NCBI RefSeq assembly: GCF_000292915.1 | Contig: NC_018513.1 | Span: 2,480,001 to 2,544,000, forward strand | DNA from: Burkholderia cepacia GG4 | Lineage (GTDB): Bacteria; Pseudomonadota; Gammaproteobacteria; Burkholderiales; Burkholderiaceae | Reading direction: 5' to 3' | Length of the DNA: 64,000 bases | Shown here: positions 19,994-29,278 of the stretch, in pieces | How positions within the stretch are numbered: position 1 is the first letter of the stretch | How the letters are laid out: each line of letters starts with the position of its first letter | Notes under the pieces: generated by a model | Told to the model about the DNA's origin: nothing | Database searches by the model: none | The model's input: only the letters and a program-made list of their open reading frames with translations | Made by a program: the position numbers and the translations under genes

Positions 19994-21659
19994 TGCACCG
20001 TCCGTCCGCGCGCGCCGCCAGCCGTTCCGCCTGCGCGCGGGCAGCCTCTGGCTGAGCGCGGCCGTCGCGATCGCCGCGGCGGTCGCGGCGCCGCTCGTGG
20101 TGCTGGTCGCCGCCGCGTTCGGCGCGGATCTCGCGCACTGGCGCCATCTCGGCGAATTCGTGCTGCCGCAGGCGCTCGCGAATACGCTGCTGTTGCTCGC
20201 GGGCGTCGGCGCGATCGTGTCGGTGGTCGGCACCGGCTGCGCGTGGCTCGTCACCGCCTACGACTTTCCCGGCCGCCGGATGCTGACCTGGGCGCTGCTG
20301 CTGCCGCTCGCGGTGCCCACCTATATCGTCGCGTTCGCGTATCTCGACCTGCTCCACCCGATCGGCCCCGTGCAGGGAGCGGTCCGCTGGCTGCTCGGCT
20401 TCGACAGCCCGCGTCAGTTCCGTCTGCCCGACCTGCGCTCGCTGCCCGGCGCGATTTTCGTGCTCGGCTTCGTGCTGTATCCGTATGTCTACCTGAGCAC
20501 GCGCGCGATGTTCGTCACGCAGTCCGCGAGCCTGCTCGAAGCCGCGCGCACGCTCGGCGCGGGACGCATCGCGACGTTCTGGCGCGTCGTCGTGCCGCTC
20601 GCGCGGCCCGCGATCGCGGTCGGCATGAGCCTCGCGCTGCTCGAAACGCTGAATGACATCGGCGCGTCGGAATTCCTCGGCGTGCAGACGCTGACCGTGT
20701 CGGTCTACACCACGTGGATCACGCGCTCCGATCTCGCAGGCGCCGCGCAGATCGCGCTCGCGATGCTCGCGATCGTCGTCGGCATGATCGTGCTCGAACG
20801 CTACGGACGCCGCCGCCAGCGCTACGCGCATGGCCGGCGCATGCGGCCGATCGCACCGCGCCGGTTGACGGGCGCGGCCGCGTGGAGCGCCGCCGCGCTG
20901 GGCTGGCTGCCCGTGCTGCTCGGCTTCGGCGCGCCGGCCGCGTACCTCGCGGTCGAGACCGGCAAGCGGCTGCATCTCGTCGGCGGCGTCTCCGCGCAGT
21001 TGCTCACCGGACTCACGCACACGCTGACGATCGCCGCCGCCGCGACCGTCGCAACGCTTGCGTGCGGACTCGTCGTCGCGTGGGCGGCCCGCGCGCAGCG
21101 CGACAGCGCGCGGGCGGGCCCGGCCCGTCTGTGCGCACGGCTCGCGAGCCTCGGCTACGCGGTGCCGGGCACCGTGCTCGCGATCGGCCTGCTGATCCCG
21201 TTCGCCGCGGCCGACCGGCTGCTCGGCGCGGCGCTCGGCCGCGACGGACTGCTGCTGATGGGGTCGGCGGCCGCGCTCGTGATCGCGTACACCGTGCGCT
21301 TTCTCGCGATCTCGGCCGGCAGCATCGAGGCCGGCCTCGCGCGCATTCCGCCGTCGCTCGAGCAAGCGGCACGCTCGCTCGGCGAGACGGCCGGCGGCAC
21401 GCTGCGCCGCGTGCACCTGCCGCTGCTGCGGCCCGCGCTCACGACGAGCGCGCTGCTGGTGTTCGTCGACGCGATGAAGGAGCTGCCGGCGACGCTGCTG
21501 CTGCGCCCGCTGAATTTCGACACGCTCGCGACTTGGCTGTATGCGGAAGCCGCGCGCGGCACCTACGAGGAAGGCGCGGTCGCCGCGCTCGCGATCGTGC
21601 TGGCCGGGCTCGTGCCCGTGATCCTGCTCGCCCGCACCCGCCACAAGATCGGAGCCTGA
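19983..21659 (+). CDS. Fe(III) ABC transporter permease (FbpB-like)
   Basis: A 558-residue permease with about twelve membrane segments in two fused BPD_transp_1 halves, as usual for FbpB. Each half carries an EAA-loop-like region (SLLEAARTLGAG near residue 180; SLEQAARSLGET near 460) that docks on the ATPase. The only plausible start in frame is TTG at 19983, overlapping the binding-protein gene by 11 bases; no ATG or GTG occurs before the first helix. The overlap suggests translational coupling. Confidence 0.9.
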   Translation: MTTDAPSVRARRQPFRLRAGSLWLSAAVAIAAAVAAPLVVLVAAAFGADLAHWRHLGEFVLPQALANTLLLLAGVGAIVSVVGTGCAWLVTAYDFPGRRMLTWALLLPLAVPTYIVAFAYLDLLHPIGPVQGAVRWLLGFDSPRQFRLPDLRSLPGAIFVLGFVLYPYVYLSTRAMFVTQSASLLEAARTLGAGRIATFWRVVVPLARPAIAVGMSLALLETLNDIGASEFLGVQTLTVSVYTTWITRSDLAGAAQIALAMLAIVVGMIVLERYGRRRQRYAHGRRMRPIAPRRLTGAAAWSAAALGWLPVLLGFGAPAAYLAVETGKRLHLVGGVSAQLLTGLTHTLTIAAAATVATLACGLVVAWAARAQRDSARAGPARLCARLASLGYAVPGTVLAIGLLIPFAAADRLLGAALGRDGLLLMGSAAALVIAYTVRFLAISAGSIEAGLARIPPSLEQAARSLGETAGGTLRRVHLPLLRPALTTSALLVFVDAMKELPATLLLRPLNFDTLATWLYAEAARGTYEEGAVAALAIVLAGLVPVILLARTRHKIGA

Positions 21660-21663
21660 CACC

Positions 21664-22437
21664 GTGAACCTGCTCGAACTCGACAACCTCTGCGTCGCCT
21701 ACGACACGCCGCACGGCCGCCGCACGGTGGTCGACGGGCTGAGCCTCGCGCTGCCGCGCGGCGACATCGGCTGCCTGCTCGGCGCGTCCGGCTGCGGCAA
21801 GACCACCGTGCTGCGCGCGATCGCGGGCTTCGAGCCCGTGCGCACGGGGCGCATCGTGCTGGACGGCTCGCCCGTCGCGGCGCCGTCGCTCGACGTGCCG
21901 CCCGAGCGTCGGCGCATCGGGATGATGTTCCAGGACTATGCGCTGTTCCCGCACCTGAGCGCGGCCGACAACGTCGCTTTCGGGCTGCGGCGCATGCCGA
22001 AGGCCGAACGCCGCACCCGCACCGCGGACCTGCTCGAACTCGTCGGCCTCGCCGATTCTGGCGGCGCCTATCCGCACGAACTGTCGGGCGGCCAGCAGCA
22101 GCGCGTCGCGCTCGCCCGCGCGCTCGCGCCGTCGCCGGAGCTGCTGCTGCTCGACGAGCCGTTCTCGAATCTCGACGTCGATACGCGCGAGCGGCTCGCA
22201 TTCGAATTGCGCGACATCCTGAAGCGTACCGGTCACACCGCGATCCTCGTCACGCACAACCAGGCGGAAGCGTTCGCGATCGCCGACCGGATCGGCGTGA
22301 TGAAGGACGGCCAGCTCGCGCAATGGGACACGCCTTACGCGCTGCATCACCATCCGGCCAGCCCGTTCGTCGCGGAGTTCGTGCGCCGCGACGCGCTGGC
22401 GGACGAACGTGCGCGCGCACTGGCGCGCGGCCGCTGA
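21664..22437 (+). CDS. Fe(III) ABC transporter ATPase (FbpC-like, short)
   Basis: A 257-residue ABC ATPase. Walker A is GASGCGKTT (about residue 38), the Q-loop FQDYALFPHLS, the signature LSGGQQQRVALARAL and Walker B LLLLDEPFSNLD are all intact, with the switch His in VTHNQAEA. It energises ferric iron import. It starts with GTG, 4 bases after the permease stop. At 257 residues it lacks most of the C-terminal regulatory domain found in about 350-residue FbpC proteins. Confidence 0.9.
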   Translation: MNLLELDNLCVAYDTPHGRRTVVDGLSLALPRGDIGCLLGASGCGKTTVLRAIAGFEPVRTGRIVLDGSPVAAPSLDVPPERRRIGMMFQDYALFPHLSAADNVAFGLRRMPKAERRTRTADLLELVGLADSGGAYPHELSGGQQQRVALARALAPSPELLLLDEPFSNLDVDTRERLAFELRDILKRTGHTAILVTHNQAEAFAIADRIGVMKDGQLAQWDTPYALHHHPASPFVAEFVRRDALADERARALARGR

Positions 22438-22498
22438 ACGAGCGCCGGCGGCAAGCGCCGGTGGCGGATGCTCAGCCACGCACCGCCGCGGTCCCGCG

Positions 22499-22969
22499 CT
22501 ACGCCGGCTCGGCCAGATCGCGCACCGGCAGCGCGGTCGAATACTTGATCTGCTCCATCGCGAACGACGAACTCACGTCGAACAGCGGCACCGCACGGAT
22601 CAGTTGCTTGTACACGCGATCGTAATCGTCGATGCCGGCCACCACGACCCGCAGCAGATAGTCGGTCTCGCCGCTCATCCGGTACACCTCGACGACTTCC
22701 GGCATGTCTCGCACCGCCTGAGTGAAGCGCTGCGCCCATTCCTCGGTGTGCTGGTTCGTGCGGATCGCGACGAACACGGTCGTGCCGACGCCGAGCTTGC
22801 GTGGATCGCACAGTGCGACCTGAGCGCGGATCGCGCCGGTTTCCTTGAGCCGCTGCACGCGCTTCCAGCACGGCGTCTGCGACAGGTTCACGCGCTGCGC
22901 GAGCTCCGCGATCGGCAATGTGGCGTCTGCCTGCAACAACTCCAGCAGCTTGCGATCGATGGCATCCAT
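22499..22969 (-). CDS. Lrp/AsnC-family transcriptional regulator
   Basis: A 156-residue regulator. Residues 1-60 form the winged-helix DNA-binding domain (MDAIDRKLLELLQADATLPI, NLSQTPCWKRVQRL recognition helix). Residues about 65-145 form the RAM/AsnC ligand-binding domain with the MSGETDYLLRVVV segment typical of the family. It should sense an amino acid and act as an octamer or dimer. The target is unknown; the palindrome just upstream suggests autoregulation. Confidence 0.92.
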   Translation of the reverse strand: MDAIDRKLLELLQADATLPIAELAQRVNLSQTPCWKRVQRLKETGAIRAQVALCDPRKLGVGTTVFVAIRTNQHTEEWAQRFTQAVRDMPEVVEVYRMSGETDYLLRVVVAGIDDYDRVYKQLIRAVPLFDVSSSFAMEQIKYSTALPVRDLAEPA

Positions 22970-22987
22970 TTACCCAGTCCCTCGTGG

Positions 22988-23004
22988 ATAGAAATTTTTT
23001 CTAT
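22988..23004. promoter_or_regulatory. Palindrome upstream of the Lrp-family gene
   Basis: A perfect 7-bp inverted repeat ATAGAAA-TTT-TTTCTAT is centred 27 bases before the regulator's start codon. AT-rich dyads of this size are typical Lrp/AsnC sites, so it is a likely autoregulatory operator. Confidence 0.5.
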
Positions 23005-23253
23005 ACATCCTGCATGACGGGGAACAATATGGAAAGCGCCGCCCGGCGTCGACCGGGATAAATACCAATCAGTCATCGAAACATCCGCAACGCACACGAT
23101 CCCGCTCGCGTCGGCACGGCGGAAATTCGCACACCAGACGAAACAGGCGATTCCGCCCGTCGAGGTGGAATCGCCTGAAGTCACTGCCCGTCACGCCCCG
23201 CGCACCGCGCGCGGCGAATGCCCGCGCTGGCGCGCCGCCGGCCGTGATGCCGC

Positions 23254-23895
23254 TCAATACGCGACCGTCGCGATCTCGCGCACAAAGCTGTGTTGCTCGA
23301 GCGCGTCGACGAACGCGACCGCGTAGTCTTCCACCGAGATCTTGCTGTTGCCCTGCGCATCCGCGATCAGCTTGCCGACGCCGGTGCGGAACGTGCCCGT
23401 GCGCTCGCCCGGCGCGATCAGTGCGGCCGGTGCGAAGAACGTCCAGTCGAGATCCTCGACCGTTTCCAGATAGCCGAGCGCATCACGGTGCGCAAGCGCG
23501 ACCGCCTTGTACGCGTCCGGGAAACCTTCGGTATCGACGAGCTGCTTGCCCGGCGCGACTTCGAGCGAACCGGCGCCGCCCACGACGACGAGCCGCTTCA
23601 CGCCGGCCTGACGCGCGCCGGCCACCAGCGCCTTCGCCGCCGCGACGACCTTCGCGACATCGTCCTGCTTCGGGCCGTACGCGCTGGCGACGACATCGTG
23701 ACCCGGCAGCGCGGCCGCGATGCTGGCCGCGTCGAACAGGTCGGCCGCCTTCGCGGTGATGCCGTCATCGGCCGTGCCGGGATGGCGCGACAGCGCCGTC
23801 ACGCGATGGCCGCGGCGCGCGGCTTCCGCGGCGATGCGCGAGCCGATCATGCCGGTGGCGCCGAAGAGTGCGATGTTCAAGGTAGGTTGCGTCAT
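23254..23895 (-). CDS. NAD(P)-binding Rossmann (NmrA-like) protein
   Basis: A 213-residue protein with the N-terminal dinucleotide-binding motif [16 protein letters not shown] (GxxGxxG) and an atypical short-chain-dehydrogenase fold. The later [11 protein letters not shown] and [15 protein letters not shown] segments are typical of the NmrA/YwnB-like family. These bind NAD(P)H and act as reductases or redox sensors; the substrate is unknown. The ATG at 23895 follows GGAGA. A near-identical operator occurs upstream of this gene and upstream of the neighbouring Rrf2 gene, so it is the likely target of that regulator. Confidence 0.85.
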   Translation of the reverse strand: MTQPTLNIALFGATGMIGSRIAAEAARRGHRVTALSRHPGTADDGITAKAADLFDAASIAAALPGHDVVASAYGPKQDDVAKVVAAAKALVAGARQAGVKRLVVVGGAGSLEVAPGKQLVDTEGFPDAYKAVALAHRDALGYLETVEDLDWTFFAPAALIAPGERTGTFRTGVGKLIADAQGNSKISVEDYAVAFVDALEQHSFVREIATVAY

Positions 23896-23917
23896 GTCGA
23901 TTCTCCACAAATAAAAA

Positions 23918-23936
23918 GTAACTACTACGATTACAT
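23918..23936. promoter_or_regulatory. Putative Rrf2 operator, target-gene copy
   Basis: The sequence GTAACTACTACGATTACAT lies 23 bases before the NmrA-like start. It has an inverted GTAA...TTAC outline and matches the copy at 24538-24556 at 16 of 19 positions. Confidence 0.6.
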
Positions 23937-23945
23937 ATAAGACCG

Positions 23946-23969
23946 AAAAAAAACGGAGCCGAACTCCGT
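23946..23969 (-). terminator. Intrinsic terminator of the Rrf2 gene
   Basis: Read on the minus strand, a 6-bp stem ACGGAG / CTCCGT with a TTCGG loop is followed by a run of eight T. It separates the Rrf2 gene from the NmrA-like gene, so the latter needs its own promoter, consistent with its own operator copy. Confidence 0.85.
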
Positions 23970-24032
23970 CGTGCCGGTCGCCGCGCCTGCGCGCCGCCCG
24001 GCCTCCTGCCCTGCGCCATCCGTTGCCTGCGC

Positions 24033-24488
24033 TCATGCGCCCGCGCTTCCTGCCGGCCGGCTGCGGTGCTCCGATTCGAGCACGTCCGCCGTGACGTCGG
24101 CGAGCGTGCGCGTGGCAAGCGACGCTTCCATCGCGCGCTGCGCATCGCCGATATAGTCGATCAGCACGCCCTGGATGTGCCGCCCGACGAGGCACGCCGG
24201 ATTCGGCGCCTCGCGGTGCAACGCGAACAGCTGCGCATCGTCGACCGCGCGATACACGTCGAGCAGCGTGATCTCGCCGGGCTCCCGCGCGAGCAGCGCG
24301 CCGCCACCCGCGCCGAGCTGCGACGTGGTCAGCCCCGCGGCCGCCAGCATCGACAGCAGCCGGCGGATCAGCGCCGGATTCGTGTTCACGCTGCCCGCGA
24401 TGATGTCGGACGACAGCGGCACGCCTTCCTGCATCGACAGCAAGGCAAGCACGTGAACGGCAAACGCGAACCGGCTGCTGGTATTCAT
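24033..24488 (-). CDS. Rrf2-family transcriptional regulator without Fe-S cysteines
   Basis: A 151-residue Rrf2 protein: MNTSSRFAFAVHVLALL opening and winged helix to about residue 60, followed by a dimerisation helix. Only one cysteine is visible (NPACLVGRH), so it lacks the three-Cys cluster site of IscR/NsrR and belongs with the YwnA-like members that respond by thiol chemistry or a small ligand. It lies next to an NmrA-like gene, the same pairing as ywnA-ywnB in Bacillus. It probably represses both itself and that neighbour. Confidence 0.87.
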   Translation of the reverse strand: MNTSSRFAFAVHVLALLSMQEGVPLSSDIIAGSVNTNPALIRRLLSMLAAAGLTTSQLGAGGGALLAREPGEITLLDVYRAVDDAQLFALHREAPNPACLVGRHIQGVLIDYIGDAQRAMEASLATRTLADVTADVLESEHRSRPAGSAGA

Positions 24489-24537
24489 TCCTCACTCACT
24501 CGGCGACGCCGGCCCGAACCGCAGCCGGCGACAATGT

Positions 24538-24556
24538 GTAACCACTATAATTACAT
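24538..24556. promoter_or_regulatory. Putative Rrf2 operator, autoregulatory copy
   Basis: The sequence GTAACCACTATAATTACAT is centred about 60 bases upstream of the Rrf2 start and matches the target-gene copy at 16 of 19 positions. The shared dyad in both control regions supports autoregulation. Confidence 0.6.
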
Positions 24557-24580
24557 TTAGCGGATTGCGCAAGCGCGCCG

Positions 24581-25009
24581 TCACTCGCCGCTGGCGGGCT
24601 TCGCGCCGGCGGCATTCTGCTGGCTCCACTGCTGGAGCTTCTTGCCGGCCTCCGAGATCTTCGCGCCGGCTTCGGACGCTGCATGCGCGACCACCGCGGA
24701 TGCAGCCGCATCGATCTGCGCCTGCGCGGCGGACGCGAGACCGCTCGCGGACAGCGGCGGCACGGCCGATGCCGCCGTCGCGATGCCGGCCTTCGCGGCA
24801 TTGATCTGCTGGTTGACGGTGCTCGCCACCTGGTCGAGCGCCTTGGCCGCATTGCTCGCGGCGTCGGCAGCCGCGCTCGCGGCCGTATCGGGTTGCGTGG
24901 CCGGCGCGCCGGATTTCTCGCAGCCCGCGAGCAACAGCACCGCACCGACGGTCGCGGCCGCCAGCACGGCCCCGGGCACGCCACGTGCCCGCCAAGTATT
25001 CATCTTCAT
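24581..25009 (-). CDS. Ala-rich lipoprotein
   Basis: A 142-residue protein with a lipobox LLLAGC near residue 30 and a mature part dominated by Ala, Ser, Gln and Lys. The pattern is a long amphipathic helix (for example DAASNAAKALDQVASTVNQQ), so an extended coiled-coil-like lipoprotein is likely. The start MKMNTW at 25009 follows GGAGA; the longer frame to 25156 adds a basic leader with no signal-peptide logic. I do not recognise a family with an assigned function. Confidence 0.75.
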   Translation of the reverse strand: MKMNTWRARGVPGAVLAAATVGAVLLLAGCEKSGAPATQPDTAASAAADAASNAAKALDQVASTVNQQINAAKAGIATAASAVPPLSASGLASAAQAQIDAAASAVVAHAASEAGAKISEAGKKLQQWSQQNAAGAKPASGE

Positions 25010-25202
25010 CAGCAATCTCCGGCCGCGCGTCGCACGGCCTGAATGGTTGGACCGACGTCGATGATACCGCCTGCGGAACCTGGCCACTGACGACTCGCGA
25101 TTAAAAATGCCTTTCAATTTCGGATTCGTCTGATTCAATCGCAGGCGTGGCGACACTAAAGTGGACAGGATTCAATCTGCTCCACCCGCTTCCCGCGTAT
25201 TC

Positions 25203-25538
25203 ATGGCTTTCCTCATCGACTGGTTCATCGCGCTGGCCGCCGTGCTCGCCACCACCCTGCTCCTGTGTCTGCGCTCACCGTCCGCATCGCGCCTGCGCGC
25301 GGCCGGGCGCCCGCGCCGTGTCGCGTGCGCGCGCCTGCTCGCCCAGGCGGTGATCGGCTTCTGGACGGCCGCGCTGATCGTCGCGCAAGGCATCCTCGGC
25401 GCCGACGGCGACGGCCAGTCGCTTGCGGGCTTCGCGGCGCTCGCGTTCGCCGCGCTCGGGCTCGCGACCGTCGCCACGTACTGGTCGGCGTGCGCGCTGC
25501 GGCTGCGCCGGCCGCGCATGCTGTTCGCGCGCCGCTGA
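25203..25538 (+). CDS. Hypothetical three-helix membrane protein
   Basis: About 111 residues with three hydrophobic segments (about 3-23, 45-65 and 76-97) joined by Arg-rich loops. An upstream in-frame GTG at 25161 would add 14 residues; neither start has a good ribosome binding site, so the start is uncertain. No family recognised. GC3 bias is consistent with coding, but the evidence rests on the membrane pattern alone. Confidence 0.5.
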   Translation: MAFLIDWFIALAAVLATTLLLCLRSPSASRLRAAGRPRRVACARLLAQAVIGFWTAALIVAQGILGADGDGQSLAGFAALAFAALGLATVATYWSACALRLRRPRMLFARR

Positions 25539-25781
25539 CGCGCCAGACCGGTGCATCGCGGCGCACCACGCCGCGCATCGCACGCACCAGTCCCGCACGC
25601 TTCGCACCACGCGCGTGCACCGGCTGCAACACCCCGGCCGCGCACGGCCTGCCCCGCAACCGTGCACGTTTCACCGGAATGCCGCACCGCACGGCCCTCC
25701 GCACCAATTCCACGCAATCGCTCCCCAAGTTGGCTCGATACTTGCGTTCCTTGCCCGATTTTTGCGCAAGGAAGCCACGGC

Positions 25782-26975
25782 ATGGATGGTCTGAAATCCG
25801 GCGTCGATACACTGTTCCTGTTGATCGGCGCCGTCATGGTGCTCGCGATGCACGCGGGCTTTGCATTCCTCGAACTCGGCACGGTCCGCAAGAAGAACCA
25901 GGTCAACGCGCTCGTGAAGATCCTGGTCGACTTCTCGGTGTCGACCCTCGCGTACTTCTTCATCGGCTACACGATCGCGTACGGCGTCGAGTTCTTCGAC
26001 GACATCGGCACGCTGTCGCAGCACAGCGGCTACGCACTCGTGCGCTTCTTCTTCCTGCTGACGTTCGCGGCGGCGATCCCGGCGATCGTGTCCGGCGGCA
26101 TCGCGGAACGCGCGAAATTCAACCCGCAGTTGGTCGCGACGCTGATCATCGTCGGCTTCATCTATCCGTTCTTCGAAGGGATCGCATGGAACGACCGCTT
26201 CGGCGTGCAGGACTGGCTCACGCATGCATTCGGCGCGCCGTTCCACGATTTCGCGGGCTCGGTCGTCGTGCACGCATTCGGCGGCTGGGTCGCGCTGCCG
26301 GCCGTGCTGCTGCTCGGCGCGCGCCACGGCCGCTATGCGAAGGACGGCCGGATCGCCGCGCATCCGCCGTCGAACATCCCGTTCCTCGCACTCGGCGCGT
26401 GGGTGCTCGCGGTCGGCTGGTTCGGCTTCAACGTGATGAGCGCGCAGACCCTCGACAAGATCAGCGGCCTCGTCGCCGTGAACTCGCTGATGGCGATGGT
26501 CGGCGGCACGCTCGCCGCGTGGATGGCGGGCCGCAACGATCCCGGCTTCACGTACAACGGCCCGCTCGCAGGCCTCGTCGCAGTCTGCGCGGGTTCCGAC
26601 GTGATGCCCCCGATCGGCGCGCTCGTCACGGGTGCCGCGGCCGGCGCGCTGTTCGTCGCGATGTTCACCTGCGTGCAGAACAAGTGGCGCATCGACGACG
26701 TGCTCGGCGTGTGGCCGCTGCACGGCATGTGCGGCGCGCTCGGCGGCCTCGCGGCCGGCGTGTTCGGCGTGCCCGCGCTCGGCGGCCTTGGCGGCGTGTC
26801 GTTCATGTCGCAGCTCATCGGCACGCTCGGCGGCATCGTGATCGCCACCGCGGGCGGCGCGCTCGTGTACGGCGCGCTGAAGGCGACCGTCGGCCTGCGC
26901 CTCGATCGCGAAGCCGAATTCGACGGCGCCGACCTGTCGATCCATCGCATCTCGGCGACGCCCGAACGCGACTGA
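25782..26975 (+). CDS. amt: Ammonium transporter (Amt family)
   Basis: A 397-residue Amt channel with about eleven membrane helices. Conserved features are AAAIPAIVSGGIAERAKF, the first pore His in DFAGSVVVHAFGGW, GWFGFNVMSA, and the second pore His in LGVWPLHGMCGALGG. It conducts ammonium into the cell. The ATG at 25782 follows AAGGAA at 25768-25773. No adjacent glnK is present, so it is not the usual glnK-amtB pair. The Amt lineage can also include sensors, but no extra C-terminal domain is seen here. Confidence 0.92.
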   Translation: MDGLKSGVDTLFLLIGAVMVLAMHAGFAFLELGTVRKKNQVNALVKILVDFSVSTLAYFFIGYTIAYGVEFFDDIGTLSQHSGYALVRFFFLLTFAAAIPAIVSGGIAERAKFNPQLVATLIIVGFIYPFFEGIAWNDRFGVQDWLTHAFGAPFHDFAGSVVVHAFGGWVALPAVLLLGARHGRYAKDGRIAAHPPSNIPFLALGAWVLAVGWFGFNVMSAQTLDKISGLVAVNSLMAMVGGTLAAWMAGRNDPGFTYNGPLAGLVAVCAGSDVMPPIGALVTGAAAGALFVAMFTCVQNKWRIDDVLGVWPLHGMCGALGGLAAGVFGVPALGGLGGVSFMSQLIGTLGGIVIATAGGALVYGALKATVGLRLDREAEFDGADLSIHRISATPERD

Positions 26976-27177
26976 ACACGACCTGGCACGATCGATCCTG
27001 CGACGGGCGTCCGGCACTACACCTGACGGATGCCCGACGCATCATTACGGTTTCAATTCAAAAAACTTTCATCTAGCATCCCTACACTTCCGTCCAGTTT
27101 TCAATATGCCTTCACGAAGCTTGCCGATCGCCTGCTTCGCGAAGGCCATTCTTCCAACAACCGAAACTGGACTCCAC

Positions 27178-29136
27178 ATGCCCGCGTTGCCCAATGCTTC
27201 CCGTCGTCAAGCCCTGAAGATTCTCGCCGGCGCGCCCATGCTGCCGCTCTCCGGCCTCGCGCTGCCGGCACTGCTGACGGGCTGCGGCGGCGACGACAAT
27301 CCGGCGGCAACGCCTGCCGCCGCTGCATTCACGTCGGCGGCGTTCTCGGCGATGGCCGCGCCCACGCTCGACAACGCGGCCGCGATGGCCACGACGACGG
27401 TCGGCTCCACGCTGGCGGTGTCGTTCTCCGACGGCTCGTCGCGCAACTTCAAGCTCGCGTACCGGCCGTTCTTCGTGACGGGCGACCTGGTGCCGGACGG
27501 CAAGGGCGGCACGACGCTCGCGGGCGGCTACTACGACATCAACAACCAGCCGATCATCGACCGCTCGGTGGCCGGCAAGGAGCGCCAGTTCTATTCCGAC
27601 TGCCCGGACGGCAGCTCGCTGCTGACGCTGAAGAACGCGAACGTGGCCGGCGTGAAGGGCAACACGGTGTTCGCGGTCGTGCAGTTCGAATACACGACGC
27701 GCGACCAGGCGAGCGCGTCGCAGTACGGCCAGCTGCCGTCGCCGATCGCGGTGCTCACGCTCGACCAGGATCCGGCGAGCGGCGCGCTGAAGGTCGTCAA
27801 GTACCACAACGTCGACACGTCGAAGGCGCACGGCCTGTGGATCACCTGCGGCGCGAGCCTGTCGCCGTGGGGCACGCACCTGTCGAGCGAGGAATACGAG
27901 CCGGACGCGACGAAGGCCGCGACCGACGCGCAGTTCAAGGCATTCAGCAAGAACACGTTCGGCGACGAGACGAAGGCGAACCCCTACCACTACGGTCATC
28001 TGCCGGAGATCACGGTGAACCCGGACGGCACGGGCACGGTGAAGAAGCACTACTGCCTCGGCCGCATCTCGCACGAGCTGATCCAGGTGATGCCGGACCA
28101 GCGCACCGTGATGATGGGTGACGACGCCACCAACGGCGGCCTGTTCATGTTCGTCGCCGACAAGGCCGCCGACCTGTCGGCCGGCACGCTGTTCGTCGCG
28201 AAGTGGACGCAGACGTCGTCGGCCGGCGCAGGTAGCGCGACGCTCACGTGGCTCAAGATCGGCCACGCGACGAGCAACGAGATCGAGACGCTCGCGAACA
28301 CGCTGAAGGCGTCGGACATCATGGACCTGACGACGACCGACCCGAACGACGCGAGCTACACGAAGATCCACTTCGGCGGCAAGTTCAACTGGATGCGCGT
28401 GAAGCCCGGGATGGAAAAGGCGGCCGCGTTCCTCGAGACGCACCGCTATGCGGCGCTGATCGGCGGCAGCATGGCGTTCACGAAGCTCGAAGGCACGACG
28501 GTCGACGCGAAGGACAAGATCGTCTACACGGCGATGTCGCGGATCGAGACGTCGATGGTCAAGGGCAATGCGGTGTCGCGCGACGTCGCGGTGGACAAGA
28601 AGATCGCCGCGGGCGCCGTCTACGCGCTGAACCTGAAGGCCGGCCAGCGCGACACGTCGGGCGGCGCGATCGACAGCGAGTGGGTGCCGGTCGACATGGG
28701 CGCACCGGCCGCGCTCGTCGGCGAGGACCTCGCCGCGGCCGATGCGCTCGGCAACCTCGCGAACCCGGACAAGATCGCGAACCCCGACAACCTGAAGTTC
28801 TCCGAGAAGCTGCGCACGCTCTTCATCGGCGAAGACTCGGGCATGCACGTGAACAACTTCCTGTGGGCGTACAACGTCGACACGAAAGCGCTCACGCGCG
28901 TGCTGTCGTGCCCGGCCGGCGCCGAATCGACGGGCCTGCACGCGGTCGACGAGATCAACGGCTGGACCTACATCATGAGCAACTTCCAGCACGCGGGCGA
29001 CTGGGAGTCGCCGCTGCACGACAAGGTCAAGCCGACGCTCGATCCGCTCGTGCGCGCGAACTTCAAGGACCGCTTCGGCGCAAGCGTCGGCTACCTGACG
29101 GCCGAGCCGACCAGCATCAAGCTCGCGAAGGCCTGA
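27178..29136 (+). CDS. Tat-exported PhoX-family (DUF839) protein
   Basis: A 652-residue protein with a twin-arginine signal (SRRQALKILAG) and a Cys after LLTGC that could also act as a lipobox. The PhoX/DUF839 hallmarks include LSPWGTHLSSEEYEP and LGRISHELIQV, with EDSGMHVNNFLWAY near the C-terminus. PhoX enzymes are calcium/iron alkaline phosphatases, but many DUF839 proteins have unproven activity. The ATG at 27178 is set by the Tat signal; the frame extends 24 codons further upstream without support. It has its own terminator. Confidence 0.87.
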   Translation: MPALPNASRRQALKILAGAPMLPLSGLALPALLTGCGGDDNPAATPAAAAFTSAAFSAMAAPTLDNAAAMATTTVGSTLAVSFSDGSSRNFKLAYRPFFVTGDLVPDGKGGTTLAGGYYDINNQPIIDRSVAGKERQFYSDCPDGSSLLTLKNANVAGVKGNTVFAVVQFEYTTRDQASASQYGQLPSPIAVLTLDQDPASGALKVVKYHNVDTSKAHGLWITCGASLSPWGTHLSSEEYEPDATKAATDAQFKAFSKNTFGDETKANPYHYGHLPEITVNPDGTGTVKKHYCLGRISHELIQVMPDQRTVMMGDDATNGGLFMFVADKAADLSAGTLFVAKWTQTSSAGAGSATLTWLKIGHATSNEIETLANTLKASDIMDLTTTDPNDASYTKIHFGGKFNWMRVKPGMEKAAAFLETHRYAALIGGSMAFTKLEGTTVDAKDKIVYTAMSRIETSMVKGNAVSRDVAVDKKIAAGAVYALNLKAGQRDTSGGAIDSEWVPVDMGAPAALVGEDLAAADALGNLANPDKIANPDNLKFSEKLRTLFIGEDSGMHVNNFLWAYNVDTKALTRVLSCPAGAESTGLHAVDEINGWTYIMSNFQHAGDWESPLHDKVKPTLDPLVRANFKDRFGASVGYLTAEPTSIKLAKA

Positions 29137-29208
29137 CCGGTCCATCGGGGCGCGCTGCGCCTCGCTTCTTCGTCACGTTTCATTCGTCGGCGCTCCACGC
29201 CGGTTTAT

Positions 29209-29243
29209 GCGCGATGCCCATTGCGGGCGTCGCGCTTTTTTTT
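29209..29243 (+). terminator. Intrinsic terminator after the PhoX-family gene
   Basis: An 11-bp stem (29209-29219 with 29225-29235, one G-T wobble) and 5-base loop are followed by eight T. On the opposite side the leftward secretion operon ends at 29279. Confidence 0.9.
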
Positions 29244-29278
29244 GCGCGCGGTCGGCGTCGCGCGTTGCCGAACACGCG

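Noticed and set aside
23069..23257. A 62-codon frame between the Lrp-family and NmrA-like genes
   Set aside because: Arg/Gly-rich product, no ribosome site and no domain pattern; it overlaps the neighbouring gene's 3' end.
27066..27083. Possible Pho box before the PhoX-family gene
   Set aside because: Only one half-site (CTTTCAT) resembles the consensus; the partner 11 bases later matches at 3 of 7 positions.
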